Source: Lachnospiraceae bacterium UBA3820
Lineage (GTDB): Bacteria; Bacillota; Clostridia; Lachnospirales; Lachnospiraceae
DNA length: 20,479 bases
NCBI GenBank assembly: GCA_002369325.1
Contig: DFDU01000050.1
Location: 1-20,479, forward strand
Reading direction: 5' to 3'
In this document: piece after piece, positions 5,822 through 13,742 of the stretch
Layout of the letters: every line of letters begins with the position of its first letter
Numbering within the stretch: the stretch's first letter is position 1
The notes under the pieces: generated by a model
Database searches by the model: none
Seen by the model: only the letters and a program-made list of their open reading frames with translations
Told to the model about the DNA's origin: nothing
Made by a program: the position numbers and the translations under genes

Positions 5822-6548
5822 ACTCATCCCAGTTGTGATATACGCTTTGTACGTCGTCGTCCTCGTCGAGTAAGTCTAGGATACGGTTCATTTTTTTGAT
5901 ATCTTCGTCGCTTGTGAGTTCTACGTAATTTTGAGGTATCATGGTTACTTCAGCGGATGCCATAGTGATATTCTCTTTTTCAAGTGCTTCTCTTACTGCT
6001 GTGAAATCCTCAGGAGAAGTAATTATCTCAAAGCTGTCCTCTTCGTCAGAGAAATCCTCCGCTCCCGCATCAAGTGCAATCATCATAAGGTCATCTGCTT
6101 CCATATCGCATTCTTCCTTATCTATGATTATCTGTCCTTTTTCATCAAACATAAATGATACACATCCGGTAGTTCCTACATTTCCTCCACCCTTGGTAAA
6201 TGCATTACGTACATTTGACGCAGTTCTGTTCTTATTATCTGTAAGTGCATTCACAATTATAGCTGTTCCGCTCGGACCGTATCCTTCATATGTAATAGAT
6301 ACATAATTAACCGAATTTGCATCACCTGCTGCCTTCTTGATACCTCTTTCAATTGTATCGTTAGGCATATTGTTTGCCTTTGCCTTGGCTATAACATCAC
6401 GAAGCTTGCTGTTATTTGCAGGATCTGCTCCTCCTTCCTTAACAGCAACAGCGATTTCTCTACCGATTATTGTAAAAATCTTACCCTTTGCAGCATCGTT
6501 TTTTTCCTTTTTGTGCTTAATGTTTGCAAATTTTGAATGTCCTGACAT
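5820..6548 (-). CDS. yebC: YebC/PmpR-family regulatory protein
   Basis: A 242-residue cytosolic protein beginning MSGHSKFANIKHKKEKNDA, the family's hallmark, with TYEGYGPSGTAIIVNALTDN and NVRNAFTKGGGNVG further on. Family members have been described as transcriptional regulators and more recently as ribosome-associated factors that help translation through proline-rich stretches. The sequence cannot tell which applies here. Length and all three domains look complete; the C-terminus VYHNWDE is typical. AAGGAG lies ten bases before the ATG. It is the last gene of the minus-strand run, 57 bases after the CBS protein, and ends at the bidirectional terminator. A weak dyad GATAAG/CTTATC (6596-6610 region) lies in the gap upstream. 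Confidence 0.96.
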   Translation of the reverse strand: MSGHSKFANIKHKKEKNDAAKGKIFTIIGREIAVAVKEGGADPANNSKLRDVIAKAKANNMPNDTIERGIKKAAGDANSVNYVSITYEGYGPSGTAIIVNALTDNKNRTASNVRNAFTKGGGNVGTTGCVSFMFDEKGQIIIDKEECDMEADDLMMIALDAGAEDFSDEEDSFEIITSPEDFTAVREALEKENITMASAEVTMIPQNYVELTSDEDIKKMNRILDLLDEDDDVQSVYHNWDE

Positions 6549-6605
6549 CTTTTTACTCCTTATATCGTATTTTATTGGTATTTTTTATATTAAGATAAGC
6601 GATTA

Positions 6606-7454
6606 TTACTTATCCTCACTGTTTGTTTCATCTTCTTCCTTTGTCTTTTCCACTTTAACAAGACGAATCATTTTATCCGATATCTTAACCGGTGTAAATT
6701 TATATCCCTGATATATTATCTCGATTTTCTCATTTTCATCAGGAATTCTTTCAAGCTTATATAACAGGAAACCGTTTAGGGTTTCAAAATCCTCATCCGG
6801 AAATTCTATGGATAATTCATCGGAAATTTCGTTTAAAAATGCATCTCCGCTTATAAGATATGCATCTCTTGAAATGCTTTTTATATTATCAACCTCTTCC
6901 TCATCATGTTCATCAAAGATATTTCCGACTATCTCCTCTATTATATCCTCCATTGCGACCAGACCTTCCGTCTGTCCGTATTCATCAAGTACAATCGCCA
7001 TATGTATCTTTTCATTTTGCATTTTCTGCAAAAGCTTCGATATGTTAAATGTCGGATGAATAAATATCGGCTCGTCAAGTATTTCTTTTATATTTTGTTT
7101 CGGATCCTCAATATATGCCGCAATCAAATCCTTAAGGTGAACTACTCCGATTATATTATCGATATCCTCTTCATAAACCGGATATCTTGAAAAGCTGTTT
7201 TCCAATGCAAATTTGAGTGCTTCGTCTACATTTACCTTATCCTCAAGAGCTATTATCTTCTGTCTGCTCGTCATGATGTCTCTGGCATTTTTATCCGAAA
7301 ATTCAAATATATTGGATATCATTTCAACTTCGTTTTCTTCTATAACGCCTTGTTCATGACCTTCCTCAACCATTGAGAGAATATCCTCTTCAACCTTTTC
7401 CTCGTTTACTTTTTTTGAAAATAACTTCTTTAAGCCTCCGGGCCCGCCAGCCAT
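6606..7454 (-). CDS. CBS-pair protein with CorC/HlyC transporter-associated domain
   Basis: The 282-residue protein has an acidic N-terminal helix region (EEDILSMVEEGHEQGVIEENEVEMISNIF). A CBS pair follows at about 60-112 (MTSRQKIIAL, SRYPVYEEDIDNIIGVVHLKDL) and 125-182 (MAIVLDEYGQTEGLVAMEDI). A CorC_HlyC domain lies at about 195-268 (LNGFLLYKLERIP). CBS pairs usually bind adenine nucleotides. Relatives are CorC, implicated in magnesium and cobalt resistance, and so-called hemolysin C. Many family members carry a DUF21 membrane domain, but this one has none. It should be cytosolic like E. coli CorC and would need a membrane partner to affect ion flux. It sits between mazF (26 bases) and yebC with AAGGAG before the ATG. 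The name 'hemolysin' should not be read as toxin activity. Confidence 0.88.
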   Translation of the reverse strand: MAGGPGGLKKLFSKKVNEEKVEEDILSMVEEGHEQGVIEENEVEMISNIFEFSDKNARDIMTSRQKIIALEDKVNVDEALKFALENSFSRYPVYEEDIDNIIGVVHLKDLIAAYIEDPKQNIKEILDEPIFIHPTFNISKLLQKMQNEKIHMAIVLDEYGQTEGLVAMEDIIEEIVGNIFDEHDEEEVDNIKSISRDAYLISGDAFLNEISDELSIEFPDEDFETLNGFLLYKLERIPDENEKIEIIYQGYKFTPVKISDKMIRLVKVEKTKEEDETNSEDK

Positions 7455-7480
7455 ATTTCTTCTCCTTATGTTTTATACGT

Positions 7481-7822
7481 TTACAGTTCCAGGCTTATTT
7501 TCAAAGCCTCATTTACTCTCCTGATAATGCTGTTATCAAGATGACATACCTTTTCTTTTAATCTTTGTTTATCAACTGTTCTAAGCTGTTCCAACAGTAT
7601 AACAGAATCCTTGGCTATATCGCAATACCTTGAATCAAGCTCGACATGTGTCGGCAGCTTGGCTTTATGTAGCTGTGAGGTTATTGCGGCAATGATCACC
7701 GTTGAACTATGCTTATTTCCTGCTTCGTTCTGTATAATAAGTACCGGTCTTATTCCACCCTGTTCAGAACCGACTACCGGTCTAAGATCTGCGTAATAAA
7801 TATCGCCTCTCCTGATTATCAA
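7481..7822 (-). CDS. mazF: MazF/PemK-family endoribonuclease (EndoA type)
   Basis: A 113-residue MazF-fold mRNA interferase very like Bacillus subtilis EndoA: RRGDIYYADLRPVVGSEQGG, RPVLIIQNEAGN, AAITSQ, KLPTHVEL and DSVILLEQLRTVDKQRL. Arg25 and Thr48 correspond to the catalytic pair of that enzyme. Such toxins cut mRNA at short sites and are normally held by a MazE/NdoAI antitoxin encoded just upstream. Here the start codon is TTG (7820-7822): an in-frame TGA three codons upstream leaves no ATG option, and GGGAG lies about 11 bases before it. The 118 bases between alr and this gene hold no antitoxin frame. The alr-then-endoA order is as in Bacillus, so this is probably the core-genome copy that lost or never had its partner. 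Confidence 0.93.
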   Translation of the reverse strand: MIIRRGDIYYADLRPVVGSEQGGIRPVLIIQNEAGNKHSSTVIIAAITSQLHKAKLPTHVELDSRYCDIAKDSVILLEQLRTVDKQRLKEKVCHLDNSIIRRVNEALKISLEL

Positions 7823-7905
7823 ATCAATTCACACTCCCATAGCCATTAATTAACTAATCAAAGTATTTCCAATAATCAACCGGTATATTCAATTAATTTA
7901 TCACT

Positions 7906-7935
7906 AATACATATACTGTATTATCAATATGTATT
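7906..7935. repeat. Inverted repeat between alr and mazF
   Basis: AATACATAT (7906-7914) and ATATGTATT (7927-7935) form a perfect 9-base dyad with a 12-base loop just past the alr stop codon. No T-run follows in either direction. Its place upstream of mazF allows a regulatory role, but AT-rich dyads are common by chance. Confidence 0.35.
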
Positions 7936-7940
7936 CAATA

Positions 7941-9110
7941 TCAAATCAGATAATTTACACAGAGGTTTTCTTTTCCCTCTTCATAATAAACTCTCGGAAC
8001 ACGCCTTGCTATATTGCAAACAAGCTCGTAATTAAAGCTTGCCGCAGGCTCTGCAACCTCTTCAACGCTTATACTCTTATCCCCTGATGAACCGATAAGT
8101 ATAACCTCGTCTCTTAAGCATGCCTCCGGAATATCCGTTACATCGACCATAATCTGATCCATACAGACTCTTCCGAGAATAGGCGCATATTTTCCTCTGA
8201 TTATAACTCTGCCGATATTTGACTGGGCTCTCGGATATCCGTCCGCATATCCTACCGTAACGGTTGCCACTCTTGTTTCCTTATCGGTAACGTAAGTCCA
8301 TCCGTAGCTCACACCCACGCCCGCAGGAATGGTTTTTATATGTGCTATATGAGCGACAAGAGACATCACAGGTTTTATTATAACAGACTTGTCAACCTCA
8401 TCCGACGGATAAAGACCATAGGTTACTATACCCAGTCTTATCATATCAAACTCATTATCCTTAAGCTCCATCGTGCCCGCACTGTTATCTATATGCTTTA
8501 TGGCAAAGCTCATGCCTCGTTTTTCAAGTTCATTTATAAACCATTTAAACTTTTCCTTTTGTCCCAATGCAGCAGTCTTATCAAATTCATCTGCCTTTGC
8601 ATAATGCGTAAATATTCCTTCAATCTCAAGTCCTTCCAATCCGGCAAGCTTTGCGGCTTCATTTACGCCGTTTTCATCAGTAATAAATCCGATACGTGAC
8701 ATACCCGTATCAACCTTAATATGTACCTTTGCCCTTTTTCCTTTTGACAAAGCAAGTTCGGATAATACTTTGCACTCATTAACATCATAAACAGCCTGTG
8801 TTATATTATATGCAATCAGCTTGTCATAATTATCCCTGTCAGTATAGCCTATTATCAAAATCGGTGTCTTAATCCCGGCATTTCTAAGCTCGATTGCCTC
8901 ATCAATTGTCGCTACTCCGAAATAATCCGCCAAATCAAGTGTTCGCTTTGCGATTTCCACAGAACCATGTCCGTATGCATCTGCCTTTATCACAAGAAGT
9001 GTCTTCATGTCAGGCTTAACCAAAGATTTCATGGTTTTAACATTATATCTTAAATTATCAATGTTGATTCCGGCATAGATTCTGTTATAGCCTTCTTTTT
9101 CCGTTGACAT
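7941..9110 (-). CDS. alr: Alanine racemase
   Basis: Alr interconverts L- and D-alanine with pyridoxal phosphate and supplies D-alanine for peptidoglycan. The 389-residue protein has the PLP-lysine motif VIKADAYGHGS (Lys42) in the TIM-barrel domain. The second catalytic base lies in GVGVSYGWTY (Tyr269) in the C-terminal beta domain. RLGIVTYGLYPS and RVCMDQIMVDVT (Cys316-Met317-Asp318) are also conserved, and the length is standard. GGGAGG precedes the ATG by six bases. It lies 38 bases after nnr and 118 bases before mazF; the alr-mazF order is the classical Firmicute arrangement. In a spore-former a second racemase may act in spore coats, but this context with general metabolism genes suggests the housekeeping enzyme. 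Confidence 0.97.
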   Translation of the reverse strand: MSTEKEGYNRIYAGINIDNLRYNVKTMKSLVKPDMKTLLVIKADAYGHGSVEIAKRTLDLADYFGVATIDEAIELRNAGIKTPILIIGYTDRDNYDKLIAYNITQAVYDVNECKVLSELALSKGKRAKVHIKVDTGMSRIGFITDENGVNEAAKLAGLEGLEIEGIFTHYAKADEFDKTAALGQKEKFKWFINELEKRGMSFAIKHIDNSAGTMELKDNEFDMIRLGIVTYGLYPSDEVDKSVIIKPVMSLVAHIAHIKTIPAGVGVSYGWTYVTDKETRVATVTVGYADGYPRAQSNIGRVIIRGKYAPILGRVCMDQIMVDVTDIPEACLRDEVILIGSSGDKSISVEEVAEPAASFNYELVCNIARRVPRVYYEEGKENLCVNYLI

Positions 9111-9148
9111 TTTGTACCTCCCGATATTTTAAACACATATTATTATAT

Positions 9149-10669
9149 TTATTCTATACTATCATAATTTTCATAACCCTCAAGGACCTTGGTTATGCTC
9201 TTTACTATATCCGTTGCTATCATACTATATCTGCCCTTTTCAACGGCTGCGAACTTTCCCGCCAGACCGTGCATGCAAACACCAAGCTTAGCCGCCTCAA
9301 ATATATCCATTCCCTGTCCTACAAGACCTGCAAGAATACCTGAAAGTACATCTCCCGAACCGCCTGTAGCCATGCCATTATTGCCTGTCATATTGACATA
9401 AGCGTGAGCATCACTGTCAGCAACTATTGTTCTTGAATCCTTAAGAACAACTACCGTATTATATTCTTCCGCAAACTCTCTTGCTATATCATATTTTTTT
9501 TCTTTTATTGTCGCTGTCTTTTTATCTGTAAGTCTTGACATTTCCTTTATATGCGGAGTAATGATAACCTCAGCATTTGTATTTTTAAGCCATTCTTTGT
9601 TTTCCGACAAGATATTTAATGCATCTGCATCCGCAATAATTTTCTTATCTGCACTTTCAAATATAACTCTTACTATTTCCTTTGCATAATCATCTGTGCT
9701 TAAACCCGGACCTATAACAATTACATCCGACCATTTAAGAATATCCTCAAGTGCTTCATCTATAGAAGCCTTATTATTTACATCATAGGTTTTAAGCATA
9801 GCTTCCGGAAGTCTCTGCTGGATAATCTCTCTGTTTTCTTCACAGGTACAAACCTTAACAAGGCCGCAACCCATTCTGTAAGCCGCCTCCGCCGCAAACA
9901 TACATGCTCCCGCCATATTTTTACTGCCTGCAATTATTCCTATCTTCCCGTAGCTTCCCTTATGAGAATCTACTTTTCTTGCAGGAAGCTTTTCTTCAAC
10001 ATCCTTTTCATCATAAGTATAAAGTCTCGGAGCTATATGGTCTATTACATGAGAAGGTATTCCTATTGATGCTACTATTACACTTCCGCTGTGCTCATAG
10101 CCTGCACCCGTAATCATCCCAAGCTTCATAAGCTCAAAAGTTATGGTTGTGTCCGCCTTAAATGCGGTATCAAGGATAAATCCGGTATAGGAATCTATTC
10201 CGGAAGGAATATCTATCGCAATTTTATATGCGTCAAGATCATTCATGATATGTATGGCTTCTGCATGTCTTCCATGAACCGAACGATTAAGTCCGACACC
10301 GAATATTCCGTCGATAACCACATCGTATCCGTAATCAATTATTTCATCTATAAAATTAAGATTGAGTTTTTTTGCAATATTATACTGATGCTTAAAGCCC
10401 TCGCTCTGCTTTTCAATCTCATTTATCCAATAAATGTCTACCTTGTACCCGTCTTCATGAAGCATACGAGCAACGGCAATTCCATCACCGCCGTTATTTC
10501 CGCTTTCTACTACTACAAGCACCTTTCTTTTTCTGTCAAATCTTTCGGTAACAAACTTATATACCTCAAGTGCCGCTCTTTCCATAAGCACCATCTGAGG
10601 TATCCCTATTGTGTTGATGGTATAATCATCAATTCGAGCCATTTCGTCGCCGCTTGCAACGTATTTCAT
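9149..10669 (-). CDS. nnr: Bifunctional NAD(P)H-hydrate epimerase / ADP-dependent dehydratase
   Basis: This enzyme repairs hydrated NADH and NADPH: the N-terminal epimerase domain interconverts the S and R hydrates and the C-terminal kinase-like domain dehydrates the S form using ADP. Residues 1-215 are the YjeF-N domain, with GNNGGDG (57-63) and AIDIPSGIDSYTG (151-163). Residues 225-500 are the ribokinase-like domain, with KGSYGKIGIIAGS (237-249), VIGPGLS, TPHIKEMSRL and the catalytic GGSGDVLSG (Asp440). Both halves are complete in 506 residues. In many Firmicutes the gene stands next to acpS and alr; here alr follows at 38 bases and dusB precedes at 37. It is cytosolic and constitutive in character. 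Confidence 0.95.
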   Translation of the reverse strand: MKYVASGDEMARIDDYTINTIGIPQMVLMERAALEVYKFVTERFDRKRKVLVVVESGNNGGDGIAVARMLHEDGYKVDIYWINEIEKQSEGFKHQYNIAKKLNLNFIDEIIDYGYDVVIDGIFGVGLNRSVHGRHAEAIHIMNDLDAYKIAIDIPSGIDSYTGFILDTAFKADTTITFELMKLGMITGAGYEHSGSVIVASIGIPSHVIDHIAPRLYTYDEKDVEEKLPARKVDSHKGSYGKIGIIAGSKNMAGACMFAAEAAYRMGCGLVKVCTCEENREIIQQRLPEAMLKTYDVNNKASIDEALEDILKWSDVIVIGPGLSTDDYAKEIVRVIFESADKKIIADADALNILSENKEWLKNTNAEVIITPHIKEMSRLTDKKTATIKEKKYDIAREFAEEYNTVVVLKDSRTIVADSDAHAYVNMTGNNGMATGGSGDVLSGILAGLVGQGMDIFEAAKLGVCMHGLAGKFAAVEKGRYSMIATDIVKSITKVLEGYENYDSIE

Positions 10670-10706
10670 TTCATGCGCCTCTTTTCATAAATTTTTATAT
10701 CGCTAA

Positions 10707-11663
10707 TTATATTACATTGTTTTTTATCATGCAAGATATAAGGTTTTCAAGTTCTCCGTATGTTTCCACCATATTTATCCGTGCTCTCAGCTTTGCGGAA
10801 TTAGGCATACCCTGTGTGTACCAGGCAACATGCTTTCGCATCTCGTGAATCCCGGTAAATTCGCCCTTATACTCTATCATAAGGCTTGCATGTCTTAGCA
10901 TCATATCGCAGACCTCATCTATCTTCGGTTTTTCCAAATGTTTACCTGATTTTAAATATTCCTTTATATCTGCAAATATCCACGGATTTCCTTTAGCGGC
11001 ACGGCCTATCATAACGCTGTCGCAGCCTGTTTCCTCTTTTATACGAAGATAATCCTCAGCCGATGCCACATCACCGTTTCCTATAACCCTGACCTTCACT
11101 GCATTCTTTACTTCTTTTATTATATTCCAATCGGCTTTACCGTGATAGTACTGTTCTCTTGTTCTGCCATGCACAGCTATCGCAGTTACGCCCGCTTTTT
11201 CTGCAATTTTTGCAACCTCAACAGCATTTTTGTTTTCTTCGTTAAAACCTGCACGCATCTTAATGGTTATCGGCAGACTGCATACATTTACAAGTTCGTT
11301 TACGATATCTCCGATAAGCTCCGGTGTTTTCATAAGAGCCGAGCCTTCGCCGTTATTTACTATCTTTGGCACGGGACAGCCCATATTTACATCAATGAAT
11401 TCAAAACCTCTGTCCTCGATTCTTTTTGCCTGCTCTGCCATAAGGCGAGGCTCACTTCCGAAAATCTGAACTCCTACAGGTTTCTCCCTGTCATCCGTCA
11501 TAAGAAGCGGCTCGGTATTTTTATTATTATAATACATTCCCTTGGCACTTATCATTTCTGTGTAAACAATGTCACACCCCTGTTCCTTACATAACAAACG
11601 AAATGGCAGGTCGCAAATGCCTGCCATTGGTGCCAGTATAATTTTGTCATTAAAATCAATCAT
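10707..11663 (-). CDS. dusB: tRNA-dihydrouridine synthase, DusB type
   Basis: Dus enzymes are FMN-dependent and reduce specific uridines in the tRNA D-loop with NADPH. The 318-residue protein has the FMN-site start ILAPMAGICDLPFR, QIFGSEP and VNMGCPVPKIVNNGEGSALM (Asn93, catalytic Cys96). ITIKMRAGF, AVHGRTREQYYHGKADW, VIGNGDV and IGRAAKGNPWIF complete the TIM barrel. A helical RNA-binding C-terminus follows. The set of motifs and the length match the DusB group common in Firmicutes, although the target uridine cannot be read from sequence. It lies 71 bases after coaX and 37 before nnr on the same strand, so it is probably co-transcribed. No terminator separates these genes. Confidence 0.94.
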   Translation of the reverse strand: MIDFNDKIILAPMAGICDLPFRLLCKEQGCDIVYTEMISAKGMYYNNKNTEPLLMTDDREKPVGVQIFGSEPRLMAEQAKRIEDRGFEFIDVNMGCPVPKIVNNGEGSALMKTPELIGDIVNELVNVCSLPITIKMRAGFNEENKNAVEVAKIAEKAGVTAIAVHGRTREQYYHGKADWNIIKEVKNAVKVRVIGNGDVASAEDYLRIKEETGCDSVMIGRAAKGNPWIFADIKEYLKSGKHLEKPKIDEVCDMMLRHASLMIEYKGEFTGIHEMRKHVAWYTQGMPNSAKLRARINMVETYGELENLISCMIKNNVI

Positions 11664-11734
11664 GGTTTTCTCACTTTTTTATTTGCCTTTTGTAAGCACG
11701 TAATCCGAAACCTATTTCATAACCGTTTATTATA

Positions 11735-12499
11735 TTACTGCTTATCATATATAAGCTTCAAGCCTTTAAGCGTAAGGTTCGGATCATATACATCTATTGA
11801 CTTTGTATTGTCGGAAATAAGCTTTCCGAGACCACCCGTTGCGACAACCTTTATATTATCTATTCCGGATTCTTCCTTCATTTTCTTTATGATATATTCG
11901 GTAGTTCCGAGATATCCGAAAAATACACCGGCCTGCATACTTGTTACCGTATCCTTGGCAAGTATGGTATCCGGCTTTTTAATTTCTATCTCAGGAAGTT
12001 TTGCGGTTCCGTTCCAAAGAGCACTTGCACTGAGTCTTATACCCGGCGAGGTTACTCCCGAATGGAAGCTTCCGCCTTCAAGAACAAGGTCATAGGTTGT
12101 TGCTGTTCCAAAATCTATAACTATAACCGGTCCGCCATATATATCATATGCCGCAACAGCATCCACAAGTCTGTCAGAACCAAGTGCCTTAGGGTTTGGT
12201 ATGGATACATTTATTCCTGTTTTGATTCCCGGTGCCACTATAATCGGTGTAACACAAAGATATTTGATTATTCCGCTTGTAAGCGAATGCATTACATTCG
12301 GAACAACCGAAGATATGATAACAGCATCTATATCCTCCGCCTTCATGCCTCTTACACTGAGCCAGTCACAAAAGAACATACCGTATTCATCGGAGGTTCT
12401 CGCAATTCCCGTTGTCATACGGAACGTATATTTCAAATTCTTTTCATCAAACAATCCTACGGTAATATTGGTATTACCTACATCAATTGCAAATAACAT
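11735..12499 (-). CDS. coaX: Type III pantothenate kinase
   Basis: CoaX phosphorylates pantothenate in the first step of coenzyme A synthesis. Unlike type I kinases it is not inhibited by CoA and belongs to the ASKHA superfamily. The 254-residue product has the phosphate-binding start MLFAIDVGNTNITVGLF (Asp6). GSDRLVDAVAAY and VIVIDFGTATTYD come next, then GGVTSPG-like HSGVTSPGIRLSASAL and ATGGLGKLI near the C-terminus. The length is standard. GAGGGAG precedes the ATG. A consensus-like sigma-A promoter begins within the stop codon of the upstream DUF6145-like gene, so coaX can be expressed without the dap genes. dusB follows at 71 bases with no visible terminator. Confidence 0.96.
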   Translation of the reverse strand: MLFAIDVGNTNITVGLFDEKNLKYTFRMTTGIARTSDEYGMFFCDWLSVRGMKAEDIDAVIISSVVPNVMHSLTSGIIKYLCVTPIIVAPGIKTGINVSIPNPKALGSDRLVDAVAAYDIYGGPVIVIDFGTATTYDLVLEGGSFHSGVTSPGIRLSASALWNGTAKLPEIEIKKPDTILAKDTVTSMQAGVFFGYLGTTEYIIKKMKEESGIDNIKVVATGGLGKLISDNTKSIDVYDPNLTLKGLKLIYDKQ

Positions 12500-12546
12500 T
12501 TTTCTCCCTCACAAAGCCTTTTTGCCAAAACGTATTAACAGACTGT

Positions 12547-12575
12547 ATTATATCAAATAGATAAATATACGTCAA
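12547..12575 (-). promoter_or_regulatory. Sigma-A promoter of coaX
   Basis: On the minus strand TTGACG (12570-12575), 17 bases, then TATAAT (12547-12552). The -35 box overlaps the TGA stop codon of the upstream gene (12572-12574). The predicted start near 12540 leaves a leader of about 40 bases before the coaX ATG. Confidence 0.75.
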
Positions 12576-12886
12576 AAGAATGCTTCAAAATATTGTTCAA
12601 GCTGCTCAAACAATTCCTTTTTTTCTTCCTGAATCTGTTTTACCTTAAGCACACTTCCGATTTCATCATATAAAATATCTTCTTCCGCAGCATCTGTAAT
12701 TATATTAAGATTTCCGTCTTTATCGAACATAAGCGTAATAATTCCGCCCACATCCTCGGTAAATAAGACACACATAATCTTAAGTTCATCCTTTACAAGC
12801 TTCGGAAGTCCTTCAAAATCTTCGTTTAAATAATACTTCTGTGCATACTTTGAAGAGCTGCACAAAACAATTTCGTCCTGATACAT
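12572..12886 (-). CDS. DUF6145-like small acidic protein
   Basis: A 104-residue cytosolic acidic protein: MYQDEIVLCSSSKYAQKYYL, then LPKLVKDELKIMCVLFTEDV and GGIITLMFDKDGNL. It ends in a charged helix probably forming a short coiled coil (IQEEKKELFEQLEQYFEAF). I recognise the overall pattern as the family annotated DUF6145 in Lachnospiraceae, but I cannot check it. No function is known and no catalytic motif is visible. The gene lies 60 bases after dapB and before coaX, within the minus-strand run. Conservation of this neighbourhood would be the best clue to its job. Its presence is one reason for suggesting a Lachnospiraceae host. Confidence 0.8.
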   Translation of the reverse strand: MYQDEIVLCSSSKYAQKYYLNEDFEGLPKLVKDELKIMCVLFTEDVGGIITLMFDKDGNLNIITDAAEEDILYDEIGSVLKVKQIQEEKKELFEQLEQYFEAFF

Positions 12887-12946
12887 AGTATTTCTCTTTT
12901 CGTTATTACTTCGAACAACCGTACAAAAAATGCCTTTCCGTTTTAA

Positions 12947-13702
12947 TTAACCGATTACATCAGACATATCATACATACCGTTTGTTTTTCCTGCAAGGAA
13001 TTTTGCTGCTTCAACCGCACCCTTTGCAAATACCGACTTTGAATATGCTGTATGCTTTATTTCGATTACCTCATCGACTCCGGCAAATATAACCTCATGC
13101 TCTCCTACTATGGTTCCGCCTCTTACAGCAGATATTCCGAGTTCTTTCTTTTCTCTCTTCTTTCTTACCTGTGAGCGGTCATATACATATTCATATTCGT
13201 TATTTCTTGCTTCATTTATGGAGTCGGCAAGTGCAAGAGCCGTTCCCGAAGGAGCATCAACCTTCTGATTATGATGCTTTTCAACTATCTCAATATCAAA
13301 ACCGGCCGGAGCAAATATATTTGCCGCATCCTTTAAAAGCTTCATAATGGTGTTAATACCAAGGCTCATGTTTGCTGACTTAAGTATTGCCACATCCTTT
13401 GAAGTTTCGGCAACCTTATTTATCTGATTAGGAGTAAGACCTGTTGTACAAAGAACAACAGGTATCTTTTTATTTTTTGCATAGTCAAGGAGTTTATCTA
13501 CAGCCACAGCAGCCGCAAAATCAATAATAACATCCGCTTCGACATCGCACGCATCAATGTCCGTAAATACAGGATATCCGTTATCTCTGTTATCGACCAC
13601 ATCAATACCTGCTACTATCTTCGCATTTTCATCTTCTTTGCAAAGCCCGGTAATAACCTGACCCATTTTTCCGTTGCAGCCATGCATAATTATCCTTGTC
13701 AT
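12947..13702 (-). CDS. dapB: 4-hydroxy-tetrahydrodipicolinate reductase
   Basis: DapB reduces the product of DapA to tetrahydrodipicolinate with NAD(P)H, in the pathway to meso-diaminopimelate and lysine. The 251-residue protein has the dinucleotide-binding start RIIMHGCNGKMGQVI (residues 3-17). The catalytic motif EKHHNQKVDAPSGTA (141-155) holds the His143/His144 pair and Lys147. AVRGGTIVGEHEVIFAG (192-208) belongs to the substrate domain. The length is typical of the short Gram-positive form. It lies 40 bases after dapA with AGGAGG ahead of its ATG, so both are under the lysine riboswitch. Because DapA's product is also the precursor of dipicolinate in spores, DapB competes with spore dipicolinate synthesis. 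Confidence 0.97.
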   Translation of the reverse strand: MTRIIMHGCNGKMGQVITGLCKEDENAKIVAGIDVVDNRDNGYPVFTDIDACDVEADVIIDFAAAVAVDKLLDYAKNKKIPVVLCTTGLTPNQINKVAETSKDVAILKSANMSLGINTIMKLLKDAANIFAPAGFDIEIVEKHHNQKVDAPSGTALALADSINEARNNEYEYVYDRSQVRKKREKKELGISAVRGGTIVGEHEVIFAGVDEVIEIKHTAYSKSVFAKGAVEAAKFLAGKTNGMYDMSDVIG

Positions 13703-13742
13703 AGTTCATCCTCCTGAAATTTTAATAATAATCTTTAGTATT

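Noticed and set aside
5748..5822. Frameshifted extension of yebC into the downstream repeat
   Set aside because: yebC ends with its normal C-terminus and the repeat is offset by 71 bases, out of frame, with a terminator in between.
6594..6614. Hairpin GATAAG/CTTATC between the CBS gene and yebC as a terminator
   Set aside because: Only six pairs, AT-rich, with a nine-base loop and no proper T-run; too weak to call.
6337..6711. Plus-strand frame of 124 codons opposite yebC with hydrophobic stretches
   Set aside because: Antisense to yebC and its upstream neighbour; the hydrophobicity comes from reading acidic and lysine codons backwards.
10091..10690. Long open frame on the plus strand opposite nnr (199 codons)
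   Set aside because: It is the antisense shadow of a clearly conserved enzyme gene, has no ribosome binding site and codes a Cys/Tyr/His-rich sequence with no family pattern.
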